Shown: positions 41,901 through 51,922, numbered from the stretch's first letter. The stretch: DNA of 64,000 nt from Ciceribacter ferrooxidans (GCF_004137355.1 NZ_SDVB01000253.1:434001-498000); one strand, 5' to 3'. The notes: generated by a model not told the origin, from the letters alone. Numbers and translations: made by a program.

Positions 41901-42695
41901 CAGCTTGTCTTCGAGGGCGCGGATCGCTCCGTGGTCGCCGAGATTGCCCAAGTGGCGCTTGATGTCGTCGAGACGGTCGGCGAGCGAGAGGAGTTCGGAG
42001 CGCAGTGCGCCGGCATCGAAACCGTCGAGACGCTCTTCGAGATCATCCCAGCGCCGCTCGATATGGCGAACGGAATCTTCGCGTGCGAGCCCGTCCATCA
42101 GCGAGCGCAATTCCTCGAATTCCGCCTGCAGCCGTTCGGTGCCCGGCGCCTGATATCGACCGAGCTCGCTGATCCCGTCGGCAAGCCTGGCGATGTCGCG
42201 GCGCATGTCCTCGGAAGGGCGCCTGTCTTCGGCGAGTGCACGGATGCTGCGCATTTCCGAGCGGAGAGCGCCGATCTCGGCGGCGAGGCTTTCGGAGATG
42301 TCGTGTTTCAGCTCCTGCCGCAGTCCGAGGAGCGCCTGGCTGATTTCGCGGGTCGCGTCCGGCTGGCTGCGTGCCGGTGGCTGCTGCGGGGTGAAGCGCT
42401 GGGCGGGTGCCGTGCGATCGGTGTAGCGTTCCTGCGAGCGCGGTTCGGAAGGGCGCCCTCGGCCTTCCTCGAGTGCGCGCTGGCGTTGCCGGATTTCGGC
42501 GAGCGGATCGCGCTCGCGAAAATCGCGGTTTTCGGGAGCGAAGTCGCGACGGGGCTCCTGCGAAGGACGCCCGCCTCGCGGGTTGTTGTTCATGAGCCCT
42601 TCGATGCGTGCCTCCAGCCCCTCGATGGTACGGCTCAGCGCATCCAGCGAGGATGAGCCGCCGGGGCGGGAAGGATTGGATCGCGATCCGTTCAT
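39000..42695 (-). CDS. podJ: Polar organelle development protein PodJ-like
   Basis: A 1231-residue protein. The first 700 residues or so are cytoplasmic and rich in long coiled coils (LDALSRTIEGLEARIEGLM onward). One membrane helix lies near 800-822 (PILMAVGAVLLVAMSMPLVNTLL). The periplasmic part has an Ala/Pro-rich stretch, then Sel1-type repeats (about 963-1120, AAKWYKMAADKGFAPAMYRLANLYENG) and a peptidoglycan-binding domain (about 1170-1231). This layout matches PodJ of Sinorhizobium and Caulobacter, which marks the new pole. Next to the fad operon, as I recall from S. meliloti. Confidence 0.85.
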   Translation of the reverse strand: MNGSRSNPSRPGGSSSLDALSRTIEGLEARIEGLMNNNPRGGRPSQEPRRDFAPENRDFRERDPLAEIRQRQRALEEGRGRPSEPRSQERYTDRTAPAQRFTPQQPPARSQPDATREISQALLGLRQELKHDISESLAAEIGALRSEMRSIRALAEDRRPSEDMRRDIARLADGISELGRYQAPGTERLQAEFEELRSLMDGLAREDSVRHIERRWDDLEERLDGFDAGALRSELLSLADRLDDIKRHLGNLGDHGAIRALEDKLVTVATALEHIGAHIDPNERMLMEQFAGIDMRLDEITRAIAAGTRHSGAGSDTVSIGRIEDRIAGIAQQIETIAGRAFEQQDPTVDLGHRLEALTARIEELGTQQTARRLEERLDQLSDMLERGQQGGPQPELTGYLADISRKIDALDQGAVSDRLADRLDVLAERISSLAVPAPTGSAGDFAFRELEQRLNTIVDRLEETAVAPAQDTSALRGLEEQIAHLSTLISSSPSDAGAGNGVMAGRVAALEDYIATSDEYIIEAARQAAETVMESYAHTQATRGDASGADLAALSALADHLKDLESVSRNSEERTHRTFEALHDTLVQIAEKLDQIDTRVSTRERSPLDGPVAPPASAAVVERHAQVEAQPAHITGDIAPAAAIPGAEEYALEAPEPAHNSKAVPKKVAKPSLLSGLGKRLIPGQKKDDGAPAPRTLVDPSPSIDASEMLPPEEANELLEPGSGAPDVRKILERVRATQAAQRESGNGPAADGDRTDYIAAARRAAQAAASEMDRTYRAGPAKTETGKAADSMLSRYRRPILMAVGAVLLVAMSMPLVNTLLRSDEPLPVTTAGPAGDVSAKQPGAGADAQKTADASIEDERATPAQAEDRTEPTNSDAGTAPSAPAALTAPVSLDESSKLTPAAPTKAADLQAAETLSSATPVQAASAGQTTPNVGAAENTPVETIAVPDAIKPASLVIAAKQGDPLALFEVAARYSEGRGVDGDFAEAAKWYKMAADKGFAPAMYRLANLYENGSGVERNVETARHYYELAAEKGNASAMHNLAVMHASGATGTQDYPTAAKWFGKAAELGVSDSQFNLAILNARGNGVPQNLVESYKWFAIAAKAGDKDAAKKRDEVANVMAPDQLEKARAAVDLWKPQPLDPQTNSTDVPDEWAGTGVKTASVDMQKAIRNIQGILNNNGFDAGVPDGVLGEKTVTAIKAFQTSVGMEPTGKVTDKLVKELLARNK

Positions 42696-43006
42696 GTTCG
42701 TGCTCGCTTCGAAATTGCCCGCCCCTGGCGGGTTTGGCTTCTAGGCGTGGCTGACGGCGGTGGCGTCGTCGATGGTCTTCTCGGCTTCGAAGTCCTTGCT
42801 GTGCAGTCTCCTGACACCCAGACGCTCGGCAGCGCACCCCCGGATCATCACGCTTCACTGCGTACATTTCGCGAAACGTGGTAAACAAGCCGTTAACCTG
42901 GCCTCTCTTTTTTAACGATTTGTAAGATTTCTGTGGCTCTCGAGCGCCGCCGTCGGCCCATGTGCCGTTCCTGCGCAGACTCGGTGAAATTTGCAGGCAC
43001 GAAGAA
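42696..43006. other. Intergenic region between podJ and the fad operon
   Basis: No convincing gene. It holds the leader of podJ on the minus strand and upstream DNA of fadE on the plus strand; a TTAACGATTTGTAAGATTT AT-rich stretch at about 42912-42930 could contain the podJ promoter. The repeat operator at 43007 follows. Confidence 0.5.
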
Positions 43007-43037
43007 TTGACGTTTACGCAAACGTCAATATTATAGC
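43007..43037 (+). promoter_or_regulatory. Promoter with MerR-type operator of the fad operon
   Basis: TTGACGTTT (43007-43015) and AAACGTCAA (43020-43028) are perfect 9-base inverted arms around ACGC. TTGACG at 43007-43012 reads as a -35 box and TATAGC at 43032-43037 as a -10, with a 19-bp spacer. A palindrome lying in such a long spacer is the hallmark of MerR-family activators. LiuR-type MerR regulators of fatty and branched acid breakdown have sites of this kind as I recall. The regulator gene is not in the window. Confidence 0.65.
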
Positions 43038-43079
43038 GACGAAACCGCTGTCCGGAACAGTCTCGGAGGAAGATGACAC

Positions 43080-44873
43080 ATGCCCGTCTACAAGGCCCCG
43101 GTTAACGATACGCTTTTCGTGCTCAATGACGTGCTTGGCCTCGAACGGTACCACAACCTGCCCGGCTTCGAGGAGGCAAGCCCGGACATGGTCGAGGCCA
43201 TCGTCGGTGAGGCCGCGAAGCTGGCGGAAGAGGAGCTGTTCCCGCTCAACCTTTCGGGCGACCAGGAAGGCTGCAAGCGCGACGACAACGGCAATGTCAC
43301 TGTGCCGAAGGGATTCAAGCAAGCCTATGACGCCTATTGCCAGGGCGGCTGGATCGGCCTGGCCGTGCCGCAGGAATTCGGCGGGCAGGGGCTTCCCTAC
43401 ACCCTGCACGCGGCCGTCGGCGAATACATGTCGTCCGCCAACATGGCGCTGATGATGTATCCGGGCCTGACGCAGGGCGCGATCGCGGCCATCCTTGTTC
43501 ACGGTTCCGACGCCCAGAAGCAGACCTATCTGCCGAAGATGGTTGAAGGCACCTGGTCCGGCACCATGAACCTGACCGAACCACACTGTGGCACAGACCT
43601 CGGCCTGCTTCGCACCAAGGCGGTGCCGAACGGCGACGGCTCCTACAAGATTTCCGGCCAGAAGATCTTCATCTCTGCCGGCGAACACGGCATGACCGAG
43701 AACATCATCCATCTCGTGCTCGCCCGCATAGAGGGTGCGCCGGAGGGCACCAAGGGCATCTCGCTCTTCATCGTGCCGAAGTTCATGGTCAACGAGGACG
43801 GCTCGGTCGGCGCCCGCAACACGGTTTCCTGTGGCGCCATCGAGCACAAGATGGGCATCCACGGCAACTCGACCTGCGTGATGAACTACGACGAGGCGAC
43901 CGGCTATCTGATCGGCGCGGAGAACAAGGGTCTCGCCGCCATGTTCGTGATGATGAACGAAGCGCGTCTCGGCGTCGGCCTGCAGGGGCTCTCGATCGCC
44001 GAAGTGGCTTACCAGAACGCCGCCAACTATGCCCGCGAGCGCATCCAGGGCCGCTCGCTCTCCGGCGTCAAGGCGCCCGACAAGAAGGCCGATCCGATCA
44101 TCGTGCATCCCGATGTCCGCCGTGCACTCCTGACCATCAGGGCGTTCACCGAGGCCGGCCGCGCCTTCACGCTGTGGACGGCGCTGAAATCGGACATCGC
44201 CCACCGCTCGGGCGATGCCGCCGAACGGCAGACCGCGGACGATATTCTCGGCCTGATGACTCCGATCCTGAAGGGTGTCCTGACCGACAAGGGCTTCGAT
44301 CACGCCGTCATGGCCCAGCAGATCTTCGGTGGCCACGGCTACATCGAGGAACACGGCATGAGCCAGTATGTCCGTGACGCCCGTATCGCCATGATCTACG
44401 AAGGTGCGAACGGCATCCAGGCCCTCGACCTGGTCGGCCGCAAGCTCGGTATGAACGGCGGCCGTGCCGTCATGGCGCTGTTCAACGAAATCGGTACCTT
44501 CTGCGAGGAACATCGCAGCGACGAGGCGATGGTGACCTACACCAAGGGCCTGAAGAAGGGGTTGAACGACCTGCAGGCGGCTACCATGTGGTTCATGCAG
44601 AATGCCATGGCCAAGCCCGACAACGCGGGCGCCGGCTCCACCGATTACATGCACCTCTTCGGGCTGGTCGTCCTTGGTTACATGTGGGCCAAGATGGCGA
44701 AAGCCGCCAACGACAACCTCGCCGCCGGCACCGGCGATGCCGACTACTACAAGAACAAGCTGATTACCGGTCGCTTCTACATGGAACGGATCATGCCGGA
44801 GACCGCATTGCGCAAGAGCCGCATCGAGACCGGCGCCGACTCCATCATGGAGATGGCTGCGGAAGCGTTCTGA
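43080..44873 (+). CDS. fadE: Acyl-CoA dehydrogenase (FadE type)
   Basis: A 597-residue flavoenzyme that makes trans-2-enoyl-CoA from acyl-CoA. Visible blocks are [91 protein letters not shown]. The extra C-terminal part (about 480-597) is typical of this long acyl-CoA dehydrogenase type of alphaproteobacteria. Its start has AGGAAG upstream. First gene of the operon fadE-fadA-fadB, under the MerR-type site. Confidence 0.9.
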   Translation: MPVYKAPVNDTLFVLNDVLGLERYHNLPGFEEASPDMVEAIVGEAAKLAEEELFPLNLSGDQEGCKRDDNGNVTVPKGFKQAYDAYCQGGWIGLAVPQEFGGQGLPYTLHAAVGEYMSSANMALMMYPGLTQGAIAAILVHGSDAQKQTYLPKMVEGTWSGTMNLTEPHCGTDLGLLRTKAVPNGDGSYKISGQKIFISAGEHGMTENIIHLVLARIEGAPEGTKGISLFIVPKFMVNEDGSVGARNTVSCGAIEHKMGIHGNSTCVMNYDEATGYLIGAENKGLAAMFVMMNEARLGVGLQGLSIAEVAYQNAANYARERIQGRSLSGVKAPDKKADPIIVHPDVRRALLTIRAFTEAGRAFTLWTALKSDIAHRSGDAAERQTADDILGLMTPILKGVLTDKGFDHAVMAQQIFGGHGYIEEHGMSQYVRDARIAMIYEGANGIQALDLVGRKLGMNGGRAVMALFNEIGTFCEEHRSDEAMVTYTKGLKKGLNDLQAATMWFMQNAMAKPDNAGAGSTDYMHLFGLVVLGYMWAKMAKAANDNLAAGTGDADYYKNKLITGRFYMERIMPETALRKSRIETGADSIMEMAAEAF

Positions 44874-44947
44874 CTTTCCCCTTCTCCCCGCCGGGGAGGA
44901 GAGGAACAACGAATTTCCGGCGCCCAGGCGCCCAAGGGAGAGAAACC

Positions 44948-46156
44948 ATGACCGAAGTCTATATCTATGACCACGTGCGCACGCCGCGCGGCCGCGGCAA
45001 GAAGGATGGCGCGCTGCACGAAGTGCCGACGCCTCGCCTCGCGGCGAAGGCTCTGGAAGCCTTGCGTGACCGTAACGGCCTCGACACCTCGACCGTCGAC
45101 GACATCATCTTCGGCTGCGTCGATCCGGTCATGGAAGCAGGTGCCGTGATCCCGAAGGCAGCCGCCTTCGAAGCCGGATACGCGTTCAGAGCCCCCGGCA
45201 TCCAGATCTCGCGCTTCTGCGCCTCCGGTCTCGACGCGGTGAATTTCGCCACCGGCAAGGTCAAGTCCGGCTCCGACGACATCGTGATCGCCGGCGGCGT
45301 CGAGTCGATGTCCCGCATCGGCATGGGTATGTCGGGCGGCGCCTGGTACATGGACCCCTCGGTCAACTTCCCGGCTTATTTCATGCCGCAGGGCGTGTCT
45401 GCCGACCTCATCGCCACGAAGTATGGCATCTCGCGTGACGACGTCGATGCCTACGCCGTCGAGAGCCAGCGGCGTTCGGCCGAATCCTGGGCGAAGGGCC
45501 ATTTCGCCAAGTCGGTCATCCCGGTGAAGGATGCCAATGGACTCGTCATTCTCGACCGCGACGAACACATGCGTCCCGGCACCGACATGCAGGCGTTGGC
45601 GCAACTGCAGCCCTCCTTCCAGATGCCGGGTGAAATGGGTGGCTTCGAAGCCGTGGCCATCCAGGCCCATCCGGAAGTCGAGCGGATCAACTATATTCAC
45701 CACGCCGGCAATTCTTCGGGCATCGTCGATGGCGCCGCGGCCGTTCTGATCGGCTCCAAGGCGGGCGGTGAAGCCATGGGCCTCAAGCCCCGCGCTCGCG
45801 TTCGCGCGTTCACCAATATCGGTTCCGACCCGGCGCTGATGCTGACCGGTCCGGTCGACGTCACCGAAAAGCTCTTGAAGCGGACCGGCATGAAGATCTC
45901 GGACTTCGATCTCTTCGAGCTCAACGAGGCCTTTGCCGCTGTGGTGCTGCGCTTCATGCAGCATTTCGAGGTCGATCATTCGAAGATGAACGTCGCCGGT
46001 GGCGCGATCGCCATGGGGCACCCGCTCGGTGCGACCGGTGCCATGATCCTCGGCACGGTCCTCGACGAGCTGGAACGCCGCGATCTCAATACCGCGCTCG
46101 TCACGCTCTGCATCGGTGCCGGGATGGGTACCGCGACCGTTATCGAACGCGTCTGA
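44948..46156 (+). CDS. fadA: Acetyl-CoA C-acyltransferase (3-ketoacyl-CoA thiolase)
   Basis: A 402-residue thiolase that splits 3-ketoacyl-CoA with CoA. Catalytic Cys91 lies in [39 protein letters not shown] with the active His, and CIGAGMGTA with the second Cys are all present. Start ATG 44948 has GGGAGAAACC before it; the frame extends upstream through fadE without use. It follows fadE by 74 bases and precedes fadB by 16. Confidence 0.93.
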   Translation: MTEVYIYDHVRTPRGRGKKDGALHEVPTPRLAAKALEALRDRNGLDTSTVDDIIFGCVDPVMEAGAVIPKAAAFEAGYAFRAPGIQISRFCASGLDAVNFATGKVKSGSDDIVIAGGVESMSRIGMGMSGGAWYMDPSVNFPAYFMPQGVSADLIATKYGISRDDVDAYAVESQRRSAESWAKGHFAKSVIPVKDANGLVILDRDEHMRPGTDMQALAQLQPSFQMPGEMGGFEAVAIQAHPEVERINYIHHAGNSSGIVDGAAAVLIGSKAGGEAMGLKPRARVRAFTNIGSDPALMLTGPVDVTEKLLKRTGMKISDFDLFELNEAFAAVVLRFMQHFEVDHSKMNVAGGAIAMGHPLGATGAMILGTVLDELERRDLNTALVTLCIGAGMGTATVIERV

Positions 46157-46172
46157 TCCGGGGAGGAAGAAT

Positions 46173-48386
46173 ATGACCTACAAGAACTTCACCATCGAAA
46201 CCGACGCCGACGGCATTGCGCTGGTCACCTGGGACATGCCCGACAAGTCGATGAACGTCTTCACCGTCGAGGTGATGGACGAGATCGAGAAGATCGTCGA
46301 CCAGACCGTCGCTGATGCAAACGTCAAGGGCGTGGTTTTCACCTCCGGCAAGAAGACCTTCTCCGGCGGCGCTGATCTCACCATGATCAAGGGCATGTTC
46401 TCCATGCTCGAAGAAGAGAAGGCGAAGGATCCGGACGGCGCGGTCCGCAAGCTCTTCGATGCCGCCGGCCGCATGACCTGGCTGTGGCGCAAGATCGAGA
46501 CCTGCGGCAAGCCGTGGGTCGCGGCGATCAACGGCACTTGCATGGGTGGCGCCTTCGAACTCTCGCTCGCCTGCCATGGTCGCGTCGCCTCGAATGCGAA
46601 ATCGGTGAAGCTCGCGCTGCCCGAAGTGAAGGTCGGCATCTTCCCGGGCGCCGGCGGTACGCAGCGCGTTGCACGTCTCGCCAATACGCAGGACGCCCTG
46701 CAGATGATGACCACGGGGTCGAGCCTGACCGCCGCCCGCGCCAAGGCGATGAACCTCGTTCATCAGGTCGTCGAGCCGGATCAGCTGATTTCCGCCGCCA
46801 AGCAGATGATCAAGGATGGCCTCAAGCCCGTCGCCCCCTGGGATGAAAAGGGCTTCAAGGTGCCCGGCGGCGGCATCTGGACTCCGGCATCGGCCCAGCT
46901 CTGGCCGGCTGCCTCCGCCATTCTGCGCCGTGAGACCGCCGGCAACTATCCGGCCGCGCTCGCCATCCTGAAATGCGTCTACGAAGGCCTCCAGGTTCCC
47001 TTCGACACCGGTCTCAGGATCGAACAGCGTTATTTCACGCAGGTCGTGCAGACGAAGGAAGCGTTCGGCATGATCCGTTCGCTCTTCGTCTCCATGCAGG
47101 AGCTCGGCAAGGGCGCCCGTCGCCCGGCAGGCGTAGAGAAAACCGAGCTCAAGAAGGTGGGCGTCGTCGGCGCCGGCTTCATGGGTGCCTCCATCGCCTA
47201 TGTCACGGCAGCGGCGGGCATCCCGGTCGTGCTGATCGACCGGGACATCGAGGCGGCCAGCAAGGGCAAGTCCGTGTCCGAAGGCCTCGTCGCCGGCGCG
47301 GTCGGCAAGGGCCGGATGTCGAAGGAAGACGGTGAGAAGCTGCTCGCCCTCATCACTCCGTCGGCCGATTATGCCTCGCTCTCCGATGCGAACCTCGTCG
47401 TCGAGGCCGTATTCGAGGACCGCGAGGTGAAGAAGGCCGTGATCGAGGCTGTCGAGGCCGTCCTGCCGGAAGGCTCGATCTTCGCTTCGAACACCTCCAC
47501 GCTGCCGATCACCGGTCTGGCGAAGAATTCCAAGCGTCCGGCCCAGTTCATCGGCGTGCACTTCTTCTCGCCGGTCGAGAAGATGATGCTGACCGAAGTG
47601 ATCCTGGGCAAGGAAACCGGTGACAAGGCGCTCGCCGTCGCGCTCGATTACGTCGCGGCGATCAAGAAGACGCCGATCGTGGTCAACGATACGCGCGGCT
47701 TCTATGTCAACCGTTGCGTCTTCCGCTACATCAACGAAGCCTATGACATGCTGGCCGAGGGCGTTCCGGCGGTGATGATCGAGAATGCGGCGAAGTTCGC
47801 CGGCATGCCGGTCGGTCCGCTTTCGCTGAACGACGAGGTGGCCGTCGACCTTTCGCAGAAGATCATGCGGGCCTCCATCGCCGATCTGGGCGAGGCCTCC
47901 GTCAAGCCGGAGCACATGAAGCTTATCGACAAGATGGTGGACGAACTCGATCGTCGCGGCCGCAAGAACGGCAAGGGCTTCTACGAATATCCGGCGAAAC
48001 CCGCCAAGAAGTTCCTGTGGCCGGGGCTCAAGGCGCTCTATCCGCAGCAGAAGCCGGAGAACGTCAGCGTCAAGACCCTGCAGGACCGTCTGCTCGTCAC
48101 CATTGCGCTCGAGGCGGCCCGCACCATGGAAGAAGGCATCGTCACCGATCCGCGGGAAGCCGATGTCGGCTCCATCCTCGGCTTCGGCTTCGCCCCCTAT
48201 ACCGGCGGCACGCTCTCCTACATCGACGGCATGGGCGTTAAGACCTTCGTGAAGCTCTGCGAGAAGCTTGCCGCCTCCTATGGCGATCACTTCAAGCCGA
48301 CGCCGCTGCTGCTCGAAATGGCCGCTAAGGGCGAGACTTTCTACGGTCGCTTCGACCCCTACGGCCAAGTCGAAAAGGCGGCCTGA
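46173..48386 (+). CDS. fadB: Bifunctional enoyl-CoA hydratase / 3-hydroxyacyl-CoA dehydrogenase (FadB/FadJ-like)
   Basis: A 737-residue enzyme that hydrates enoyl-CoA and oxidises the hydroxy product with NAD. The N-terminal hydratase part has [25 protein letters not shown] (Glu) and [17 protein letters not shown] (second Glu). The dehydrogenase part has [13 protein letters not shown] (NAD), [10 protein letters not shown] and [18 protein letters not shown] with the catalytic His. The C-terminal domain has DTRGFYVNR and a second helical bundle. ATG 46173 follows GGGAGGAAGA. Last gene before the terminator. Confidence 0.93.
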   Translation: MTYKNFTIETDADGIALVTWDMPDKSMNVFTVEVMDEIEKIVDQTVADANVKGVVFTSGKKTFSGGADLTMIKGMFSMLEEEKAKDPDGAVRKLFDAAGRMTWLWRKIETCGKPWVAAINGTCMGGAFELSLACHGRVASNAKSVKLALPEVKVGIFPGAGGTQRVARLANTQDALQMMTTGSSLTAARAKAMNLVHQVVEPDQLISAAKQMIKDGLKPVAPWDEKGFKVPGGGIWTPASAQLWPAASAILRRETAGNYPAALAILKCVYEGLQVPFDTGLRIEQRYFTQVVQTKEAFGMIRSLFVSMQELGKGARRPAGVEKTELKKVGVVGAGFMGASIAYVTAAAGIPVVLIDRDIEAASKGKSVSEGLVAGAVGKGRMSKEDGEKLLALITPSADYASLSDANLVVEAVFEDREVKKAVIEAVEAVLPEGSIFASNTSTLPITGLAKNSKRPAQFIGVHFFSPVEKMMLTEVILGKETGDKALAVALDYVAAIKKTPIVVNDTRGFYVNRCVFRYINEAYDMLAEGVPAVMIENAAKFAGMPVGPLSLNDEVAVDLSQKIMRASIADLGEASVKPEHMKLIDKMVDELDRRGRKNGKGFYEYPAKPAKKFLWPGLKALYPQQKPENVSVKTLQDRLLVTIALEAARTMEEGIVTDPREADVGSILGFGFAPYTGGTLSYIDGMGVKTFVKLCEKLAASYGDHFKPTPLLLEMAAKGETFYGRFDPYGQVEKAA

Positions 48387-48428
48387 GGCCTGCCTTTCCT
48401 TCGCGAGAAGGTGAGAACACGACTATGG

Positions 48429-48457
48429 AAGCCGGCCCACAAGGCCGGCTTTCTTCT
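48429..48457 (+). terminator. Rho-independent terminator after fadB
   Basis: AAGCCGGCC (48429-48437) and GGCCGGCTT (48443-48451) pair perfectly over a CACAA loop and are followed by TCTTCTT. It lies 43 bases after fadB and also faces the end of the converging GDPD gene. Confidence 0.8.
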
Positions 48458-48486
48458 TGGACGCATTGGCAGCGGGGGAGGAGACC

Positions 48487-49518
48487 TTACGAACCTATGG
48501 AATAGGGTCTCCGCAACCCCTGCCGCTCAAGCCAGTCGATCAACGCCTTTGGCTCGTCGGTCTGGATGATGGTGGCGCCGCGGTCGATCCAGAAGCCGTA
48601 GACTTCGTCCGGCCGCCCGCCGGACATCGCGAGTCCGTCGCCACGCCCGCCGGCGACCATACCCTCGGGCCGGTCGGTGATCGGATAGGTGTTGATCCAG
48701 AGATGGGTGTTGTTGCGGATCGCAACGGCGCGCGCCTGTGCCGAAAACAGGGCACCGCCGTCCGATGTCAGCGTGCGCGTCGCATCCTTGTGCCAGACCA
48801 CCAGTTCGGCGGCCGGCGCCGCTACCTGCCTGTCGACCCTCTCGATGAAGCTCGCCTCGTGGACCGCATCGTCGGCGAGAATTGGCATGAAGAGTACGTC
48901 ATCCCCGATGCGATCGAGCACCGCCTTCGTTCGGACGAGCCGTTCCTCGTTCCAGATCGGCGCCTTGACGACGATGCCGTCGGCCATCCCGAGGCGACGT
49001 GCGACCGCGACGATTTCGGGCAGGTCCTCCGGTTCGAGCTTGTTGTCGATGTTGACGAGGATCCGCCCGCGGGCGTGGGCCAGCATCTCCTCGAAGGTCG
49101 GGACGGTTTCCGCGCTCACCGCGCCGCTCGCCTCGACCTTCAGCCGGCACCGGCGAAGCTCCGCGAGCGTGTGGTCGCTCACCGCGCCGCGGCAGGTGGT
49201 GGTACGCTCCAGCGTCGGGTCGTGCATCACGACCAGCTTGCCGTCGCGCGACCGGCGGACGTCGAGTTCGACCAGTTCGACCCCGATCGAAACGGCATTG
49301 TCGATTGCTGCTTTCGAGTTTTCCGGACGCACGGTCTTCCCGTTTTCCTTCCAACCTGCCCGGTGCGCCACCACCATCACGTGGTCGCGCCAGTGGTTGG
49401 CGTCGCTCAGGCGTTCGCGGATCAGGGAGCTGCGTCCACCCACCGGCATGGAGGCGTCCGTAGCGATTGTCGGTGCCACAAGAAGCACGGCGGCAAGTAT
49501 CGGGGCGAGGCGGCGCAT
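48487..49518 (-). CDS. Secreted glycerophosphodiester phosphodiesterase family protein
   Basis: A 343-residue protein with a signal peptide (LAPILAAVLLVAPTIATDA). GDPD motifs: VMVVAHRAGW, RPENSKAAID, GVELVELDVRRSRDGKLVVMHDPTLERTT, with the two catalytic His and the metal Glu/Asp. The far end has GFWIDRGATIIQTDEPKALIDWL, typical of the family. It probably splits glycerophosphodiesters in the periplasm. It converges with the fad operon. Confidence 0.85.
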   Translation of the reverse strand: MRRLAPILAAVLLVAPTIATDASMPVGGRSSLIRERLSDANHWRDHVMVVAHRAGWKENGKTVRPENSKAAIDNAVSIGVELVELDVRRSRDGKLVVMHDPTLERTTTCRGAVSDHTLAELRRCRLKVEASGAVSAETVPTFEEMLAHARGRILVNIDNKLEPEDLPEIVAVARRLGMADGIVVKAPIWNEERLVRTKAVLDRIGDDVLFMPILADDAVHEASFIERVDRQVAAPAAELVVWHKDATRTLTSDGGALFSAQARAVAIRNNTHLWINTYPITDRPEGMVAGGRGDGLAMSGGRPDEVYGFWIDRGATIIQTDEPKALIDWLERQGLRRPYSIGS

Positions 49519-49649
49519 CGGTCAATCCTCCATCCTGTCTCGTCAGGAAAGCGGATAGGCGGGGTCGGTCACAGAGGCGTGACGGATCGATGAATCTTCG
49601 ATGACAGTGCTGGGGCCGAGGCTGGTGTCGCGAATTTCGCCCGAAACGT

Positions 49650-49678
49650 CTTGCAAAAGACGAAATCCGCTCTTAGTT
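49650..49678 (+). promoter_or_regulatory. Possible cspA promoter
   Basis: CTTGCA (49650-49655) and TTAGTT (49673-49678) are spaced 17 bases, close to the rhizobial CTTGAC-N17-CTATAT form. It would give a leader of about 130 bases before cspA, a length often seen in cold-shock genes. Weak evidence; the remaining gap 49519-49816 shows no gene. Confidence 0.3.
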
Positions 49679-49816
49679 GTACGCCATCGATCTTGCTAGA
49701 CGAACTCTGTCCCGGCCGTTGGTGCCGTTCTGGCGAACTTCCCTTCAATATCGGTTACACCACCGCAGCGCCTGCATGCTGCACAACTTTCGACGCGATT
49801 GAAAAAGGAAATCGTC

Positions 49817-50026
49817 ATGAACACTGGTACCGTAAAATGGTTCAATGCCACCAAGGGTTACGGCTTCATTCAGCCGGACGACGGCGCTGCGGACGTTTTT
49901 GTCCACATCTCTGCCGTTGAACGCGCCGGCATGCGCGAGCTCAAGGAAGGCCAGAAGCTCTCCTACGAACTGGCTCGCGACAAGCGCTCGGGCAAGACCT
50001 CGGCGGACAACCTTCAGGCTCTCTGA
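49817..50026 (+). CDS. cspA: Cold-shock protein (CspA family)
   Basis: A 69-residue nucleic-acid-binding protein. RNP1 is KGYGFI and RNP2 is [22 protein letters not shown] and the [11 protein letters not shown] segment complete the cold-shock fold. It melts RNA structure and helps translation in the cold or on entry to stationary phase. AAAGGAAATCGTC stands before ATG 49817. A strong terminator follows 60 bases after the stop. Confidence 0.94.
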   Translation: MNTGTVKWFNATKGYGFIQPDDGAADVFVHISAVERAGMRELKEGQKLSYELARDKRSGKTSADNLQAL

Positions 50027-50085
50027 TGGAAAGTGCTCTCCGGAGTGCGGCCCGGATGTACCGGCCCGCTTCGTCGAGACCAAGG

Positions 50086-50113
50086 AAAAGGTCGGGTTCG
50101 CCCGGCCTTTTTT
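50086..50113 (+). terminator. Rho-independent terminator after cspA
   Basis: GGTCGGG (50090-50096), loop TTCG, CCCGGCC (50101-50107) pair with one G-T, flanked by AAAA and followed by six T. This is a textbook terminator with a stable tetraloop. Confidence 0.85.
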
Positions 50114-50206
50114 GTTTCCGGATGGCGAGCGCTCCTGTCGAGGCGTTGGTCCCTTTACTTGTCGCGGTGGTGCCCTACGCTTCTTATGTGTGGGAAAGGA
50201 GCTGCG

Positions 50207-51916
50207 ATGGACGACAATGCAAAAGCACCGGCCAGAACCACGTTGCGCACCATCGAGGTTGACCTGCCGGTCAACGCGGTGTGGCATATCTGGCTGAAGG
50301 CCATGGTGCCCGGGATCCAGGGTGCTCTTGCCTTCTCCAACGCGAACGGGAAGTTCGGCGAGGTGATCGCCAGCAATGCCGAAGAGTACTCGTTTCGCAT
50401 CTATCACGTCTTCGGCGGCGGCCCAGTCGAGATAAGCTACGACACGGATACGACCTCCGTTTCCGTCGCCTATTGGTTTACTGCGCAGGAAGTGCTGGAG
50501 ACGGGGATAGCCGTCGTGCACACCAATCCGGCGAACGCGCCGCCGGACCTGCCGGAGTGCTACCATTTCCGTCCGCCCTTCGGCTGGATGAACGATCCGA
50601 ACGGCTTCGGGCGTTTCGGCGGCAGGCCGCATCTCTTCTACCAGCACTACTCGCACGGTCTGCGGTGGAACAACATGCACTGGGGACATGCTGTCTCCTC
50701 CGACTATCTTCGCTGGCGGCATTTGCCGATCTTTCTCTTCCCGTCGGAGGATCTGACTGCCCGGCCGGACCGGCGCGGCGGTGCCTTTTCCGGGTCGGCG
50801 ATCGCTTTGCCGAATGCGCCGGGCATCCGCGTCTTCTTCACCGAGAAGGTACAGGATCGCGCACCGGAGCAGGAGGTCCAGATGACGGCGACCTCCTCGG
50901 ACCTCTTCAGTGCCGGCCAGGCGGAAGTCATCCTGCCCAGCCGCCCGGAGGGCGAGGGCCTGACCTTCGACTTCCGTGATCCCTACGTCTTCAAGGGGCC
51001 CGACGGGCACTGGAAGATGCTTCTCGGCAGCCAGAGCGCGGAGGGCGGGGTCATCCTGCTCTACGAGACACAGGACGTCACCGCCGCAGGGGGCTGGACC
51101 TATCTCGGCAAGCTTCTGGTCAAGAAGCGTCATTCGACAACGGCCATCGAATGTCCCTGCATGTTGCCGCTCGACGGCGTGCTGACGGACCCCGCGACCC
51201 GCTGGGTTCTGATCTACGGGCTGATGAACAGCGTCGATGCGACGACCGGGCGGCGCAATCTCACCATGGCGGAGGTCGGCTGGTTCGACGGCCGGAACTT
51301 CTCCCGCGAGTTCATCCAGGAACTGGACTTCGGCACTGACAACTACGCGTTCCAGGCTTTTCTCGATGGTGACGCCCCGGTCGGCATGGGGTGGCTCGCC
51401 AACTGGGCGGATGCCTCCCCGACCATCGACTTTCCGACGGCCATGACGCTGCCGCGCACGCTTAAGCTCGGCGGAAATGGGCTTCTGACGCCGCCGATCG
51501 GCGCAGCCGAAAGCCTCAGGGGCCATATTCTCGACCGCACGCGCCTTGCCGTCGGCCAAAGGGTGTCGTTTCCCCATGGCGCGGTCGAAATCCTCTTCGA
51601 ACTCAAGGAGCCGGGTACACCCTTCGAGCTCAAGTTCGACCATCCAAACGTCGACCTCAGCGTCGTCCAGGAAGAGGCGGGCCTTTCGATCCGCCACCGT
51701 GCCGGTGACGGTCCCTCGCCGAACTTCATTGCTCCGGGGGCAAAAGTGCGACGGCTGCGCATCTTCCTCGACTACGGTTCGATCGAGGTTTTCGCCGATC
51801 GCGGCCGGTTCGTCGGCACAAAGCGGATCGCCGGATTCGAGCCGGTCAGCGCCGCCCGGTTTGCGGCAGGGGCCGAGAATGTCGCCCACGCGACGGTCTG
51901 GTCACTGCGCCTCTGA
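50207..51916 (+). CDS. Glycoside hydrolase family 32 (fructan or sucrose hydrolase)
   Basis: A 569-residue enzyme. GH32 motifs are WMNDPNG with nucleophile Asp130, FRDPYVF with Asp258 and IECPCM with Glu315 as acid/base. The C-terminal beta-sandwich ends with RLRIFLDYGSIEVFADRG. About 115 extra residues precede the catalytic domain and look like an additional beta-sandwich (EVIASNAEEYSFRIYHVFGGG). No signal peptide, so it probably works in the cytoplasm. AAAGGAGCTGCG stands before ATG 50207. It does not sit with sugar transporter genes. Confidence 0.88.
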   Translation: MDDNAKAPARTTLRTIEVDLPVNAVWHIWLKAMVPGIQGALAFSNANGKFGEVIASNAEEYSFRIYHVFGGGPVEISYDTDTTSVSVAYWFTAQEVLETGIAVVHTNPANAPPDLPECYHFRPPFGWMNDPNGFGRFGGRPHLFYQHYSHGLRWNNMHWGHAVSSDYLRWRHLPIFLFPSEDLTARPDRRGGAFSGSAIALPNAPGIRVFFTEKVQDRAPEQEVQMTATSSDLFSAGQAEVILPSRPEGEGLTFDFRDPYVFKGPDGHWKMLLGSQSAEGGVILLYETQDVTAAGGWTYLGKLLVKKRHSTTAIECPCMLPLDGVLTDPATRWVLIYGLMNSVDATTGRRNLTMAEVGWFDGRNFSREFIQELDFGTDNYAFQAFLDGDAPVGMGWLANWADASPTIDFPTAMTLPRTLKLGGNGLLTPPIGAAESLRGHILDRTRLAVGQRVSFPHGAVEILFELKEPGTPFELKFDHPNVDLSVVQEEAGLSIRHRAGDGPSPNFIAPGAKVRRLRIFLDYGSIEVFADRGRFVGTKRIAGFEPVSAARFAAGAENVAHATVWSLRL

Positions 51917-51922
51917 CGGCGT

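Noticed and set aside
43014-44909. A 631-codon minus-strand frame
   Set aside because: Shadow of fadE, with no recognisable domain.
46140-48368. A 742-codon minus-strand frame
   Set aside because: It lies fully opposite fadB and has the His/Arg/Asp-rich look of antisense GC-rich DNA; fadB has all its catalytic motifs.
49745-51889. A 714-codon minus-strand frame
   Set aside because: Shadow of cspA and the GH32 gene; composition is typical of antisense reading.
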